Origin: Phormidium ambiguum IAM M-71
GTDB taxonomy: Bacteria; Cyanobacteriota; Cyanobacteriia; Cyanobacteriales; Aerosakkonemataceae
DNA: 64,000 bases
Reading direction: 5' to 3'
Assembly (NCBI RefSeq): GCF_001904725.1
Contig: NZ_MRCE01000011.1
Span: forward strand, 62,001-126,000
The position numbers were made by a program, and so were the translations under genes. Within the stretch, counting starts at the first letter, position 1. The number at the start of each line of letters is the position of its first letter. Below are positions 55,558 through 64,000 of this stretch, in pieces. The notes under the pieces are model-generated. The model did no database searches. It had not been told where the DNA came from and saw nothing but the letters and a program-made list of their open reading frames with translations.

Positions 55558-56160
55558 ATGATAGAAACTAACTTATCCTCAGTATTTACTGTCAATATTC
55601 CAACTACTTTAATACTGCAAGTTTCCCACGAGCAGTTTGTGGAATTGGCACTGGCTAACCGCGATTTACAACTGGAACGAACTGCTACAGGAGAGTTAAT
55701 TGTTATGCCACCAACGGGTAGTGAAACTGGTAACAAAAACTTTGATATTTCTGGGCAAATTTGGTTGTGGAATCGTCAAACTAAATTAGGTGTAGCATTT
55801 GATTCTTCCAGTGGTTTTCATCTGCCAAATGGGGCCGATCGATCTCCCGATGCTGCTTGGATACGTCGAGAAAGATGGGATGCACTGACTAAAGAACAGC
55901 AAGAAACTTTCGCTCCTATTTGTCCTGATTTTGTGCTTGAATTGCGTTCTAAAAATGACAATATGGAACCTTTACGAGCCAAGATGAGGGAATATTTGGA
56001 AAATGGGTCTAGTTTGGGTTGGTTGATCGATCGCAAAAACCAAAAAGTAGAAATTTATCGCCAAAATCGGAATGTGGAAGTGTTAGATCGTCCTCTAAGT
56101 TTATCAGGAGAAGATGTTTTACCTGGGTTTGTTTTGGATTTAACAGAAGTGTGGAATTGA
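55558..56160 (+). CDS. Uma2-family protein
   Basis: 200 residues. Uma2 core: LATGELIVMPPTGSETGNKN-like start region (residues about 38-58), the PD motif in RSPDAAWIRRERWDAL, and PDFVLELRSKNDNMEPLRAKMREYLENGSSLGWLIDRKNQKVEIYR. This subtype (LELRSKNDN...GWLID) differs from the other three in the window. Complete and in frame. It follows the antitoxin gene by 25 bases. Confidence 0.85.
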   Translation: MIETNLSSVFTVNIPTTLILQVSHEQFVELALANRDLQLERTATGELIVMPPTGSETGNKNFDISGQIWLWNRQTKLGVAFDSSSGFHLPNGADRSPDAAWIRRERWDALTKEQQETFAPICPDFVLELRSKNDNMEPLRAKMREYLENGSSLGWLIDRKNQKVEIYRQNRNVEVLDRPLSLSGEDVLPGFVLDLTEVWN

Positions 56161-56302
56161 TTAATAAAGTATTGCAACCATTGATGCCCCAACCCCTTAC
56201 CAACAAAAAATATTGAGAAATTCCCCCCTGACTATAGGGAACTAGAGGGGATAAATTTTAATTGGTAAAAGATGGAATCTTTTCCTATAGACGCAGAACT
56301 TT

Positions 56303-57706
56303 TTAACTTACTAAACTTGGACGATGTTGAATCCAAGGTTTAGCTGATTCTATTTGTGCTGCTAAAGAAATTAAAGTAGATTCTGCGGCTGGACGACCGA
56401 CTAATTGTACTCCTAATGGCAACCCTGTCGCGGAATTAAAACCCATTGGAATGGCAATGGATGGTTGTCCGCTGGCATTAAACGGTGGACAAGGTGCTAC
56501 CCAATTAATTACTTTTGCCAAGGTTTCTTCTGGGGATAATTCTGCCCATTCACCAACGCGAATTGTGGGGTGCATAAACACAGGTAATACCAAAACATCA
56601 AAATTGTCAAATAAGGCAACTATACGCCGTGCAATTATTTGCATTTGCCCTACGGCTTGTAAATATTCGCCAGCATTACAACTATTTTCGGCTAACCATT
56701 TATTAATTTTATCTAAGGCGGCTGAAGGAATTCCTGCTGCTACTACGCCTGATTGCCAAACTAATTTAAACGGTTCAACTAAATCATTAAGATCTAAAGA
56801 AACTTCGGTAACTTTGTGTCCCATTTCCGCTAAAAGTTGCGTTGTTTCTAAGACTGGTTTTTGGCAAATTGGATCGGCTGTACCCAAGGGTAAAAGAGTG
56901 TTAGAAAAAGCGATATTTAAAGAGTCAAGTTTTTGCTGAGTTGCTGCGAGAAATGAGGGATTTGGATCTTGTAACCAATAGGGATCTCCAGTAATGTAAC
57001 CGGACATGACATCGAGTAATGCGGCGGCATCAGCTACACTATGTGCGATCGGCCCATTGGCAGCAATTCCACTTAATCGATCGCCTAATGGTGCATAAGA
57101 AACCCGACCTCTAGAAGGTTTGATTCCTACCACACCGCAACAATTTGCAGGGCCACGAATCGAACCACCACCATCGGAACCTTGCGCGATCGAACTTAGT
57201 CCCGCTGCTACTGAAGCCGCCGCACCACCACTCGATCCCCCTGGAGTATAATCTAAATTCCAAGGGTTTCTTGCTGGGGGAAAACCTAAAGGTTCTGTAT
57301 AAGGTAAAGAACCCAATTCGGAAGTAGCTGTTTTACCTAAAATAGTAAAACCAGCTGCTTTAATTTTGCTAACAATTCCATCATCGTAACTAGCAATTTG
57401 ATTCATTAAAACTGGCGTACCATAAGTACAAGGTACACCCGCTACAGAAGTTAAATCTTTAATCGAAATTGTCACCCCAAAAAAAGGCGGTAAATCTTCC
57501 TTACTTACTGCTAATTGCTCGGTTTTCGCTTTCGCATCAGCCAAAGCTTCCTCTGCTGTTACATTAAAATAACTGCCTAATTTTGGGTTTAAATCTTGGA
57601 TGCGTTCCAAATAAACTTCAACTAATTCTAAAGGGGAAATTTCGCCATTTTTAATTAGTTGTGCTTGTTCTAACGCCGGAGTAAATGCTAAATCAGTTTT
57701 ATTCAT
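56303..57706 (-). CDS. amidase (amidase-signature family)
   Basis: 467 residues. Hydrolyses or transfers amide groups; GatA is the best known relative. The Ser-cis-Ser-Lys triad is visible: Lys83 in SIKDLTS, Ser158 in [14 protein letters not shown] and nucleophile Ser182 in [13 protein letters not shown]-terminal [16 protein letters not shown] is typical of stand-alone amidases. gatB and gatC are not nearby and the GatA-specific blocks are absent, so it is probably a general amidase or nylon-oligomer-like hydrolase. Cytoplasmic; no signal peptide. Confidence 0.92.
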   Translation of the reverse strand: MNKTDLAFTPALEQAQLIKNGEISPLELVEVYLERIQDLNPKLGSYFNVTAEEALADAKAKTEQLAVSKEDLPPFFGVTISIKDLTSVAGVPCTYGTPVLMNQIASYDDGIVSKIKAAGFTILGKTATSELGSLPYTEPLGFPPARNPWNLDYTPGGSSGGAAASVAAGLSSIAQGSDGGGSIRGPANCCGVVGIKPSRGRVSYAPLGDRLSGIAANGPIAHSVADAAALLDVMSGYITGDPYWLQDPNPSFLAATQQKLDSLNIAFSNTLLPLGTADPICQKPVLETTQLLAEMGHKVTEVSLDLNDLVEPFKLVWQSGVVAAGIPSAALDKINKWLAENSCNAGEYLQAVGQMQIIARRIVALFDNFDVLVLPVFMHPTIRVGEWAELSPEETLAKVINWVAPCPPFNASGQPSIAIPMGFNSATGLPLGVQLVGRPAAESTLISLAAQIESAKPWIQHRPSLVS

Positions 57707-57736
57707 GGTTAGTCATTAACTATTGGTGATTTGTTT

Positions 57737-58726
57737 TTAACATAAGGCGTGATTCAAGAAGTTACGCCCTAATTTGATACCCTTTGGTTCTTGATAATTT
57801 GCAGGTAATAGATCGATTAAAGCTGCTTGTAAAGCGTTTAAAACTGTTTGTACTTGTGATGATTTTGGTCGTTGAGATTGGGGAAAAATCAAAGGTTCGC
57901 CAAATCTAAGAGTTATAGGCTTGCGGAAATATAAATCTTTGCTACCAATAATTGCGACGGGTACGATCGGCACTCCCGCACGCAAAGCATAAATTGCTAC
58001 TCCTTTTTTTAAAGGCATTAATTCACCTTCTACACTGCCCAATTTACCTTCAGGAAAAATCAACAAACCTTTTCCTTGAGCTAGTATACCTTGACTAATT
58101 CGGTCTAATCTTCTCAGTGTTTGCAAAGATTTACCATCAGGAACATTTTGCGCGATCGCATTTGCCAAATCTATTAAATCCTTTCGATCTTTCCGAGAGC
58201 CATCAATAACTGCTAACTCTTCTTTCCACAAACGGTCTAAAGGAATAGTACCACCATTTAAACTCAAAAATTGTCGTTTCCACCACTTATTATAAAGAGT
58301 TCGAGCATCACCTAAAATATAATAAAAAGGATAAGCAGGAATTTCTGCCAGAATCAAAAAAGGATCGAAATGGCTGAGATGATTCGGCGCTAAAATAGCA
58401 GAAACTTTAGGGATTCTTTCCGGGTATTCAACTTTTACTCGAAACAAAGAATGGATAATAGTTCTAATTAATAAACGCCGTAATTCACCATTTACTTGTT
58501 TATGGGGATTACCTTGGGTAAAAGCTTCTGCATTTGCCAAAGATTCCCGCACACTTTCCCTAGCTTCAGGATCTCGCGCCGCTGCTAAACCTTCTTTAGC
58601 CCGTTGAATAATGGCATTTGTTAAAGGTGGAAGAACATTTTCTTGATGATCGTTTTCGGAATTAATTGCATCCTCATCTAAGTTTTTATTCATCATCAGT
58701 TCATTGCGCGATCGACTTAGTTGCAT
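57737..58726 (-). CDS. lysophospholipid acyltransferase (PlsC-like)
   Basis: 329 residues from ATG 58726 (one codon after a TTG at 58729). An N-terminal helical part of about 90 residues, then the acyltransferase motifs: NHLSHFD (HX4D), LNGGTIPLDR, FPEGKLG (the EG motif), and VPIVPVAIIG. Members move an acyl group to lysophosphatidic acid or related lipids in membrane phospholipid synthesis. An acidic N-terminus with MNKNLDEDAINSEND is unusual for PlsC. Two acyltransferase-related proteins occur in this window (here and 30221). Confidence 0.9.
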   Translation of the reverse strand: MQLSRSRNELMMNKNLDEDAINSENDHQENVLPPLTNAIIQRAKEGLAAARDPEARESVRESLANAEAFTQGNPHKQVNGELRRLLIRTIIHSLFRVKVEYPERIPKVSAILAPNHLSHFDPFLILAEIPAYPFYYILGDARTLYNKWWKRQFLSLNGGTIPLDRLWKEELAVIDGSRKDRKDLIDLANAIAQNVPDGKSLQTLRRLDRISQGILAQGKGLLIFPEGKLGSVEGELMPLKKGVAIYALRAGVPIVPVAIIGSKDLYFRKPITLRFGEPLIFPQSQRPKSSQVQTVLNALQAALIDLLPANYQEPKGIKLGRNFLNHALC

Positions 58727-58729
58727 CAA

Positions 58730-59101
58730 ACTTTAAATGACAGGTTAGGCAAACTTAAAATCTAAGTTGACAGTTTACCTAGCGTCCTGATTAAACTGAT
58801 TTAAAGCAAAGTAAAATCGTAGTTTTTTCACATACAGAGTGGACAGTTAATCAACTGTCATCCACCATAAAATTTAGTTTATATCAATTCTCTATGAAGA
58901 TGCGCTTTATTACACCCCCCTCTAGTCCCCCCTTAGCAAGGGGGGACGGCGTTAGCCGGGGGGTAAATATATTGCAGTTTCATACAGAGACGGTATTAGT
59001 TCTTACAGGCGTAATGTTGCGGTGCTAAAGCGCAACAACGTACTAAAAAAAGAGGGGGTAATTTCTCCCTCCCTCTGAAATACTTTTGCTTGTCACTGAA
59101 A
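58730..59101. repeat. 372-base gap with nested G/C hairpin repeat
   Basis: At 58914-58964 an outer pair ACCCCCC/GGGGGGT encloses the hairpin GTCCCCCC-TTAGCAA-GGGGGGAC (58925-58947), a common cyanobacterial intergenic repeat. At about 59008-59043 a second element (GTTGCGGTGCTAAAGCGCAACAACGTAC) is a relative of 60153-60188. No coding sequence; the map and PlsC-like genes point the same way. Confidence 0.7.
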
Positions 59102-59926
59102 TTAAACTTGCGAACGATCGGTCAAAATTTCATAACCATCTTCCGTCACCAAAACTGTATGCTCAAATTGAGCAGAAAGGGCATTATCCACAGTTACAGC
59201 AGTCCATTTATCACGAAGAACGCGAGTAAACTTGGAACCAGCGTTTACAATAGGTTCGATCGCTAAAGTCATACCCGCCCGCAATTTTACATTTGGCATT
59301 TCACGAGTGCGGAAATTAAACACCGAAGGTTCTTCGTGCAGATTTCTACCTACACCATGTCCGGTAAAATCTTCCACAATAGCAAAACCATTCGCTTCCA
59401 CATGGTCTTGAATTGCACCAGCAAGATCCATTAAATAATTACCTGCTTTAACTTGTTCAATACCTTTGTATAAAGCTTCTTCTGCTACCCGAATTAACTT
59501 AGCTGCTTCTGGGGTTACTTCACCAACACCAATAGTAATGCAGGAATCACCATGAAAACCTTGAAAATAAGCGCCTGTATCAACTTTTAATACATCACCA
59601 GCGCGAATTACTTTTTTGGCATTAGGAATGCCATGTACAACTTCATTATTAACACTAGAGCAAATGGAAGCCGGAAATCCCATATAACCTTTAAAACTGG
59701 GAACCGCGCCCATTTCCCGAATCCGCTTTTCCGCATAAGCATCGATGTCCGCCGTCGTCATCCCAGGTTCTACCATCTGGGAAACTTCCTTGAGCACCGT
59801 CGCTACAATTTTCGCTGCCTGTCGCATAATGTCAATCTCACGCTGCGACTTAATTTCAATGCCTCTACGTTTTTTGGCGGTCGGGGCTGCTGGTGCTTGG
59901 GGTAATATGTTGCTGAGAATATTCAT
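59102..59926 (-). CDS. map: methionine aminopeptidase, type I
   Basis: 274 residues. Removes the N-terminal methionine from new proteins. Metal ligands of the pita-bread fold are visible: Asp in [16 protein letters not shown] (two), His in [12 protein letters not shown], Glu in [11 protein letters not shown] and in [11 protein letters not shown]. The N-terminal extension of about 20 residues ([17 protein letters not shown]) has a Lys/Arg patch, as in some cyanobacterial copies. ATG at 59926. Bacteria often have several map genes. Confidence 0.96.
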   Translation of the reverse strand: MNILSNILPQAPAAPTAKKRRGIEIKSQREIDIMRQAAKIVATVLKEVSQMVEPGMTTADIDAYAEKRIREMGAVPSFKGYMGFPASICSSVNNEVVHGIPNAKKVIRAGDVLKVDTGAYFQGFHGDSCITIGVGEVTPEAAKLIRVAEEALYKGIEQVKAGNYLMDLAGAIQDHVEANGFAIVEDFTGHGVGRNLHEEPSVFNFRTREMPNVKLRAGMTLAIEPIVNAGSKFTRVLRDKWTAVTVDNALSAQFEHTVLVTEDGYEILTDRSQV

Positions 59927-60152
59927 AGATTAACAGGTAGCTAAGGGTGGTAATGATGTATCAGTTAAACGGTAGTCAGTTTTTGGCAGTTGGTAAAAGT
60001 ATATAGCTTGAAAGCTAAGATTCATAAAGATATCAGCACAGACATACATCTTAAACTTTTCCACTAGCTACTGCCCACTACCTAACTTCTATTCGACAGT
60101 TTCCGATCTTGTCTTAATCTAAGTTAACTGATATTGCAATTTTATTGCAGCT

Positions 60153-60188
60153 ACGTTGTTGCGCTTGGGCGCTAAAGCGCGACAACGT
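60153..60188. repeat. hairpin ACGTTGTTGCGCTT / AAGCGCGACAACGT
   Basis: Arms of 14 bases with one mismatch and an eight-base loop, downstream of the cupredoxin gene. Its arm sequence recurs in degraded form near 59016-59043. Confidence 0.6.
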
Positions 60189-60196
60189 ACAAATTT

Positions 60197-60658
60197 TTAC
60201 TCAGCAGCTATGATAATTTTTCCTGTCATTCCCGCTTCCGTATGTCCGGGAATAGGACAACGCAAGGAATAAGTTCCCGGTTTTTCGGGAATTAATATCC
60301 ATTCGGCTGTTGCACCAGGTTTTAGTTCTAATTCGTTAATTGCACCTTTAATTTCTACTTTTCCCGCTTCGACTTTTTGCGTCCAACTGTTATTAGCAAA
60401 GTCTTTGGCGGTGAAGTAATGTTTTTGCGGACTGGGATTATTTAAAACGATTTTGTAGCGTTTTCCTGCTACTAGTTTCAGTTCGTTAGGAAAAAACTTT
60501 AATTCGTTGGCAGCATTACCCAAATCTACATTTACTACTTCTAGATTAGTAGATGCTGTAGCGGCGATCGCACTTACAGGAAACATCACCACTAAACAAA
60601 ATACAAATCCTACAACTATCCAAAATGTCTTTTTCATTAAAGTCAAAAGTTGAATCAT
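60197..60658 (-). CDS. secreted cupredoxin-like protein
   Basis: 153 residues (ATG 60637 seven codons in is another start). Signal peptide/lipid-free leader FWIVVGFVFCLVVMFPVSAIA. Type-1 copper ligands in the expected order: His80 (PQKHYF), Cys134 (LRCPIPGH), His139 and Met144 (EAGMTG). It carries electrons or copper in the periplasm or thylakoid lumen. It is not plastocyanin: the overall length, the NPSPQKHYFTAKDF block and the Cys-x4-His-x4-Met spacing differ. Partner unknown. Confidence 0.85.
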   Translation of the reverse strand: MIQLLTLMKKTFWIVVGFVFCLVVMFPVSAIAATASTNLEVVNVDLGNAANELKFFPNELKLVAGKRYKIVLNNPSPQKHYFTAKDFANNSWTQKVEAGKVEIKGAINELELKPGATAEWILIPEKPGTYSLRCPIPGHTEAGMTGKIIIAAE

Positions 60659-60783
60659 GGTTATTTTGGTAATTGGTAATAAGAACTGGGGACATGGAAG
60701 CAGAAGGCAGAAGGAGAGGCAGAAGGTAAAAATTTCTTTCCCCTTTTCCCTTTTTCCCTTTTTCCCCCTACTCCCCTGCCTTC

Positions 60784-63618
60784 TTACTTAGCTGCTGCTA
60801 AAGATGGCCCTGCGGTAACAATAATTAAATTATCAGGTCGCAGTAATTCTTTAGCAATTTGATTCACTTCTTCAGTTGTTACAGCGCGAATTTTTTCCGG
60901 GAATTTATGAATTTCTGACATTTCCAAATCGTAAACTCGGTGCATTAACATCGCATCAGCTAAATTATCTGGATCTGCCAATTGTACGGGGTAACTTCTT
61001 GCAATTGAGTTTTTGGCATTTTCGACTTCGGCATTAGTTACGCCTTGAGTGTGAACTTGTTGCAGTAAAGTCAAGGTGCTAGAAATTGCTTTTTTCGCAT
61101 CTTCTGGCGCTGTCTGCATATTAATTAAAAACAGACCTGGTTGTTTACCTGCATTGAAACTGCTATAAATGCCGTAAGTTAAGCCTAAGCGATCGCGTAT
61201 TTCCTCACCTAATCTACTCGCAAAAGCATCACCACCCAAAATGTGATTGAATACCGTTGCTGCATAAAAACGCGGATCTTTGCGACTAATTGCCCGATAA
61301 CCCATGAAGGTAATTGCTTGCGATTTACCGGGAATTACTGGATTCAATTGCACAGTTTTTTCCGGCATTGGTACATCAGGAAAAGTTACTTCTGGAGGTA
61401 CACCAGTTGCTTTCCAGTTACCAAATTGCTGTTGAATTAGCGATCGTACACTCGCTGAATCAAAATCACCCATTAACGTCAAAATCATTGTATCTGGACG
61501 ATAATGCTGTTTGTAAAATCGCACAATTTCCGCACGAGTAATACTCCGCAAACTATTAGCAGTGGGAAAAGCATAAAATGGATGAGTTGGCGGATAAACC
61601 TTTTGTTGCAAAGTTTTATACGCTAGAAATTCTGGATCGTCCGTGCTTTGTTCTGCATCAGAAATTGCTATTTCCCTGGTAATTTCCAATTGATCTGCTG
61701 GAAAAGTAGCATTTTGCAAAACATCAGCTAAAGTTTTAATTACAATTGGCAAATCATTAGATAAACTACTGCCATCAATACTCACTCCTTCTGGTGATTC
61801 TTCAAAACCTAAACTAGCACCAATATTTTCCAACGATTTGACGATCGCTAAAACATTCTTAGTCTTAGTACCATTCAGCAAATTTGCCGCTGTTAAACCC
61901 GCCAAACCTGACTTATTTTTTGGATCGAATTCTGTTCCTGCCCGAATATAACCACTCAAAGTTACTGCTGGCGTACTTTTATCTGGTAATAGTAACACCT
62001 GCATCCCATTATCTAAAGTAAAAGACTCTGGTAATACTGTCTGATTTGGTGTTTCTAAACTACTAGAAATTGGTGGCAAATACTTATTAACTAACGCTGG
62101 ATCTACTCGTCCACCGGAATTATAATTTCCCGTAGTTTGACGATTATTTACACTTTGAGGATTTTGTTCTTCCCGTAATTGAGTAGGTTGAAAATAACCC
62201 ACTGTACTTTTAGCAGGAGTCAAATATTTTTTCGCTACTCTTTGCACATCTGCCGCAGTCACTTGAGAAATTGCCGCCATCAAAGTATCAGTATAGCGAT
62301 AATCTCCTGTTGCTGTTATTGCTTCTCCTAATTGAGTTGCTTGGGAATTAATATCTCGATTTCCTAAAATTGCCCCAGCTTTAAATTGCGCCTTTGCTCT
62401 TTTTAATTCTTCCGCAGTAACGCCCTGATTTTGTAAAGAAGTAATTACCTGGCGAATTACACTTTCAACTTTTTGGATTCTTTGATTAGGTGCAGCAGTA
62501 GCAGAAAGTCCATACCAACCAATTCCCGCTAAAGTAGAAACTTCCCCTTCTACACTATTAGCAATTCCTGATTCTACCAACGCTTCATACAATCGAGAAC
62601 TGCGCCCACCTGTTAATACAAAATCCATTACCTGCACAGCAGCTTCGTCAGGATTACCTGCTTTAGGCAAAGGATACATTATTTGCAATAAAGGCGCACT
62701 TCCCGGCTCTTTTAAGACAATTGGTGTCTTCTTATTGCTAGTCGCCAGGGGAGTTGTTTGCTTTTCTAAAATCTTTTTCCTTTCTGCTTCTCCCCGTCGA
62801 GGTATATTCCCAAATAATTCTTTAACTGTTTGTAAAGTTGGTTCGGTTTTAATGTCTCCTACAATTAACAAAATCGCGTTATCAGGACTGTAAAAAGTTT
62901 CGTAATAATAGCGAACTTGTTCCAAAGTAAACTTTTCTACATCTGCTTTTGCTCCACCTACAGGTAGCCCATACATATTATTAGGAAAAGCCGCTTTAGC
63001 TACGGTACGATACAAGCGATATTCGGGACTATTTTCGTAACCTTGTAATTCGGAAATTACTACTCTTTTTTCCCGTTCTAAATCTTGGGCATCTAAACGA
63101 GAATTTTGCATTCTATCTGCTTCTAATGTGAGTAATGCTGTTAGTTTATCCCTTTCTACTGTGCCATAATAAGCTGTCTGATCGTAGCCTGTAAAAGCAT
63201 TAGAATCACTTCCTAATGCACTAAACAAATGTCCAAATTGAATGGGGCGTTCCTGTGTCCCTTTAAATAACAAATGTTCTAATTGATGGGCAATACCGTT
63301 GACTCCAGGTTCTTCATTGCGCGACCCTACTTTATACCAAACTTGGACTGTAACAACTGGTGCTGTATGTACTTCTTTGGTTAAAACTGTTAAACCGTTT
63401 TCTAGGACAGTTTGGCGAACATTTTCCGTTAAATTAGGTGCTTGTGGAAGATTATTCGCTATCTCAGTGTTAGGTCTAAAATTTGGTGTTGGCAAGTCGG
63501 AACTAATAGTAAATGGGGTAGAAGTTGCGACGCTGGCAAACAATAATGTTGTTCCCAGACAGAGACTAAAAATTAATCCGAATCGGCGATATTTACGCCA
63601 TAAAGTGGAAAAAGACAT
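60784..63618 (-). CDS. two-lobed M16 metallopeptidase
   Basis: 944 residues: a signal peptide or membrane anchor (FGLIFSLCLGTTLLFASVATS) then two M16 halves. The first has the inverted zinc motif HQLEH (His111, Glu114, His115) after YKVGSRNEEPGVNGIA. The second half (from about residue 520, FTLDNGMQVLLLPDKSTPAVTLSGYI) lacks that motif (LAGLTAANLL) but has the FASRLGEEIRDRLGLTYG arginine/tyrosine block of the inactive partner lobe. In many bacteria these two are separate proteins; here they are fused. Location is the periplasm. Likely role is degradation of small peptides. Confidence 0.9.
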   Translation of the reverse strand: MSFSTLWRKYRRFGLIFSLCLGTTLLFASVATSTPFTISSDLPTPNFRPNTEIANNLPQAPNLTENVRQTVLENGLTVLTKEVHTAPVVTVQVWYKVGSRNEEPGVNGIAHQLEHLLFKGTQERPIQFGHLFSALGSDSNAFTGYDQTAYYGTVERDKLTALLTLEADRMQNSRLDAQDLEREKRVVISELQGYENSPEYRLYRTVAKAAFPNNMYGLPVGGAKADVEKFTLEQVRYYYETFYSPDNAILLIVGDIKTEPTLQTVKELFGNIPRRGEAERKKILEKQTTPLATSNKKTPIVLKEPGSAPLLQIMYPLPKAGNPDEAAVQVMDFVLTGGRSSRLYEALVESGIANSVEGEVSTLAGIGWYGLSATAAPNQRIQKVESVIRQVITSLQNQGVTAEELKRAKAQFKAGAILGNRDINSQATQLGEAITATGDYRYTDTLMAAISQVTAADVQRVAKKYLTPAKSTVGYFQPTQLREEQNPQSVNNRQTTGNYNSGGRVDPALVNKYLPPISSSLETPNQTVLPESFTLDNGMQVLLLPDKSTPAVTLSGYIRAGTEFDPKNKSGLAGLTAANLLNGTKTKNVLAIVKSLENIGASLGFEESPEGVSIDGSSLSNDLPIVIKTLADVLQNATFPADQLEITREIAISDAEQSTDDPEFLAYKTLQQKVYPPTHPFYAFPTANSLRSITRAEIVRFYKQHYRPDTMILTLMGDFDSASVRSLIQQQFGNWKATGVPPEVTFPDVPMPEKTVQLNPVIPGKSQAITFMGYRAISRKDPRFYAATVFNHILGGDAFASRLGEEIRDRLGLTYGIYSSFNAGKQPGLFLINMQTAPEDAKKAISSTLTLLQQVHTQGVTNAEVENAKNSIARSYPVQLADPDNLADAMLMHRVYDLEMSEIHKFPEKIRAVTTEEVNQIAKELLRPDNLIIVTAGPSLAAAK

Positions 63619-63830
63619 AGTTTATTTGGTGAAAAATACATCTTGTCGTTGGTTTAATTAAGCAATAGGCTATCTGTTGATTTGGGAGAATTTATTTTCT
63701 AACGATTTTGGGCAACAGATGAGTATTTTACCAACTTTATGCCTATTTCTTAATTTCCAGAAACAGCTTTTCACCTTTTAACTAGTAAATTCCTGATTGT
63801 TTTAATGTTTCTTATTCTAGAGGTTGATGG

Positions 63831-64000
63831 TTAGGAAGGACTGAGAACTCTGATAAATTCTAAGGGTAATCCATCAGTATCGGCAATAAATGTTACTTCA
63901 TAAACTCGATCGCCAATGATTTGCTGAGTTGGTTCTAAAAGCACTTTCAGGGGTGGTACTTGTTCGGGTTGTTGGCTAGAAACTTCGGCAAAACGTTCTT
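63831..64000 (-). CDS. VOC/glyoxalase-family protein, 3' end (start outside window)
   Basis: On the minus strand the frame reads ERFAEVSSQQPEQVPPLKVL and, further on, RVYEVTFIADTDGLPLEFIRVL, then stops at 63831-63833. The ending FIADTDGLPLEFI is the typical metal-binding Glu strand of the vicinal-oxygen-chelate (glyoxalase/bleomycin-resistance) fold. Nothing more can be said about substrate because at least half of the protein lies beyond the window. Confidence 0.7.
   Translation of the reverse strand, partial: ERFAEVSSQQPEQVPPLKVLLEPTQQIIGDRVYEVTFIADTDGLPLEFIRVLSPS

Overview
The window is chromosomal DNA of a cyanobacterium, probably a filamentous one. The evidence is a complete psbA gene for the photosystem II D1 protein, many copies of the cyanobacterial HIP1 octamer GCGATCGC inside and between genes, a membrane-anchored TxlA/HCF164-like thioredoxin, four Uma2-family genes, multidomain Ser/Thr kinases, and heptamer and palindromic intergenic repeats. 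The DNA is AT-rich. The genus cannot be fixed from this sequence. No rRNA gene, tRNA gene, CRISPR array, transposase or prophage module was seen.

Layout. 1-3 kb: end of a gamma-glutamyltransferase gene, then a leftward group (small membrane protein, cobK, DUF29-like). 3.7-15 kb: a sugar nucleotidyltransferase/phosphomannomutase-like fusion behind a 939-base non-coding leader, ssb, a YciI-like gene, pheT, a kinase with pentapeptide repeats, a GDP-mannose dehydratase and a glycosyltransferase. Together the first and the last two suggest GDP-mannose-based surface polysaccharide synthesis. 15-19 kb: small envelope proteins, an SDR, an NTF2-like lipoprotein or secreted protein, and murG. 19-23 kb: accessory region with two Uma2 genes, a TPR-CHAT gene broken by an internal deletion, and a MazEF-like toxin-antitoxin pair between two copies of a long palindrome. 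23-26 kb: divergent thioredoxin and ferredoxin genes, a DUF3616 gene and a DJ-1/PfpI gene.

26-34 kb holds the most interesting material: a leftward operon of a circularly permuted ATP-grasp, an alpha-E protein and a transglutaminase, then a rightward 985-residue protein joining a PlsY-like acyltransferase membrane domain to a phosphotransferase of rifampin-phosphotransferase-like layout, followed 27 bases later by a methyltransferase. 34-45 kb: prs, a membrane-anchored kinase, bioD, hisH, rsmD, a pyroglutamyl-peptidase-like gene, a beta-helix protein and unknowns. 45-54 kb: psbA with a readable promoter and terminator, a chemoreceptor, hinT, comM, an ATP-grasp protein and purB. 54-56 kb: a second accessory patch with a predicted nuclease-fold protein, a decayed PIN toxin with an intact antitoxin, and another Uma2 gene. 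56-64 kb: an amidase, a PlsC-like acyltransferase, map, a cupredoxin, a two-lobed M16 peptidase, and the end of a VOC/glyoxalase-family gene running off the window.
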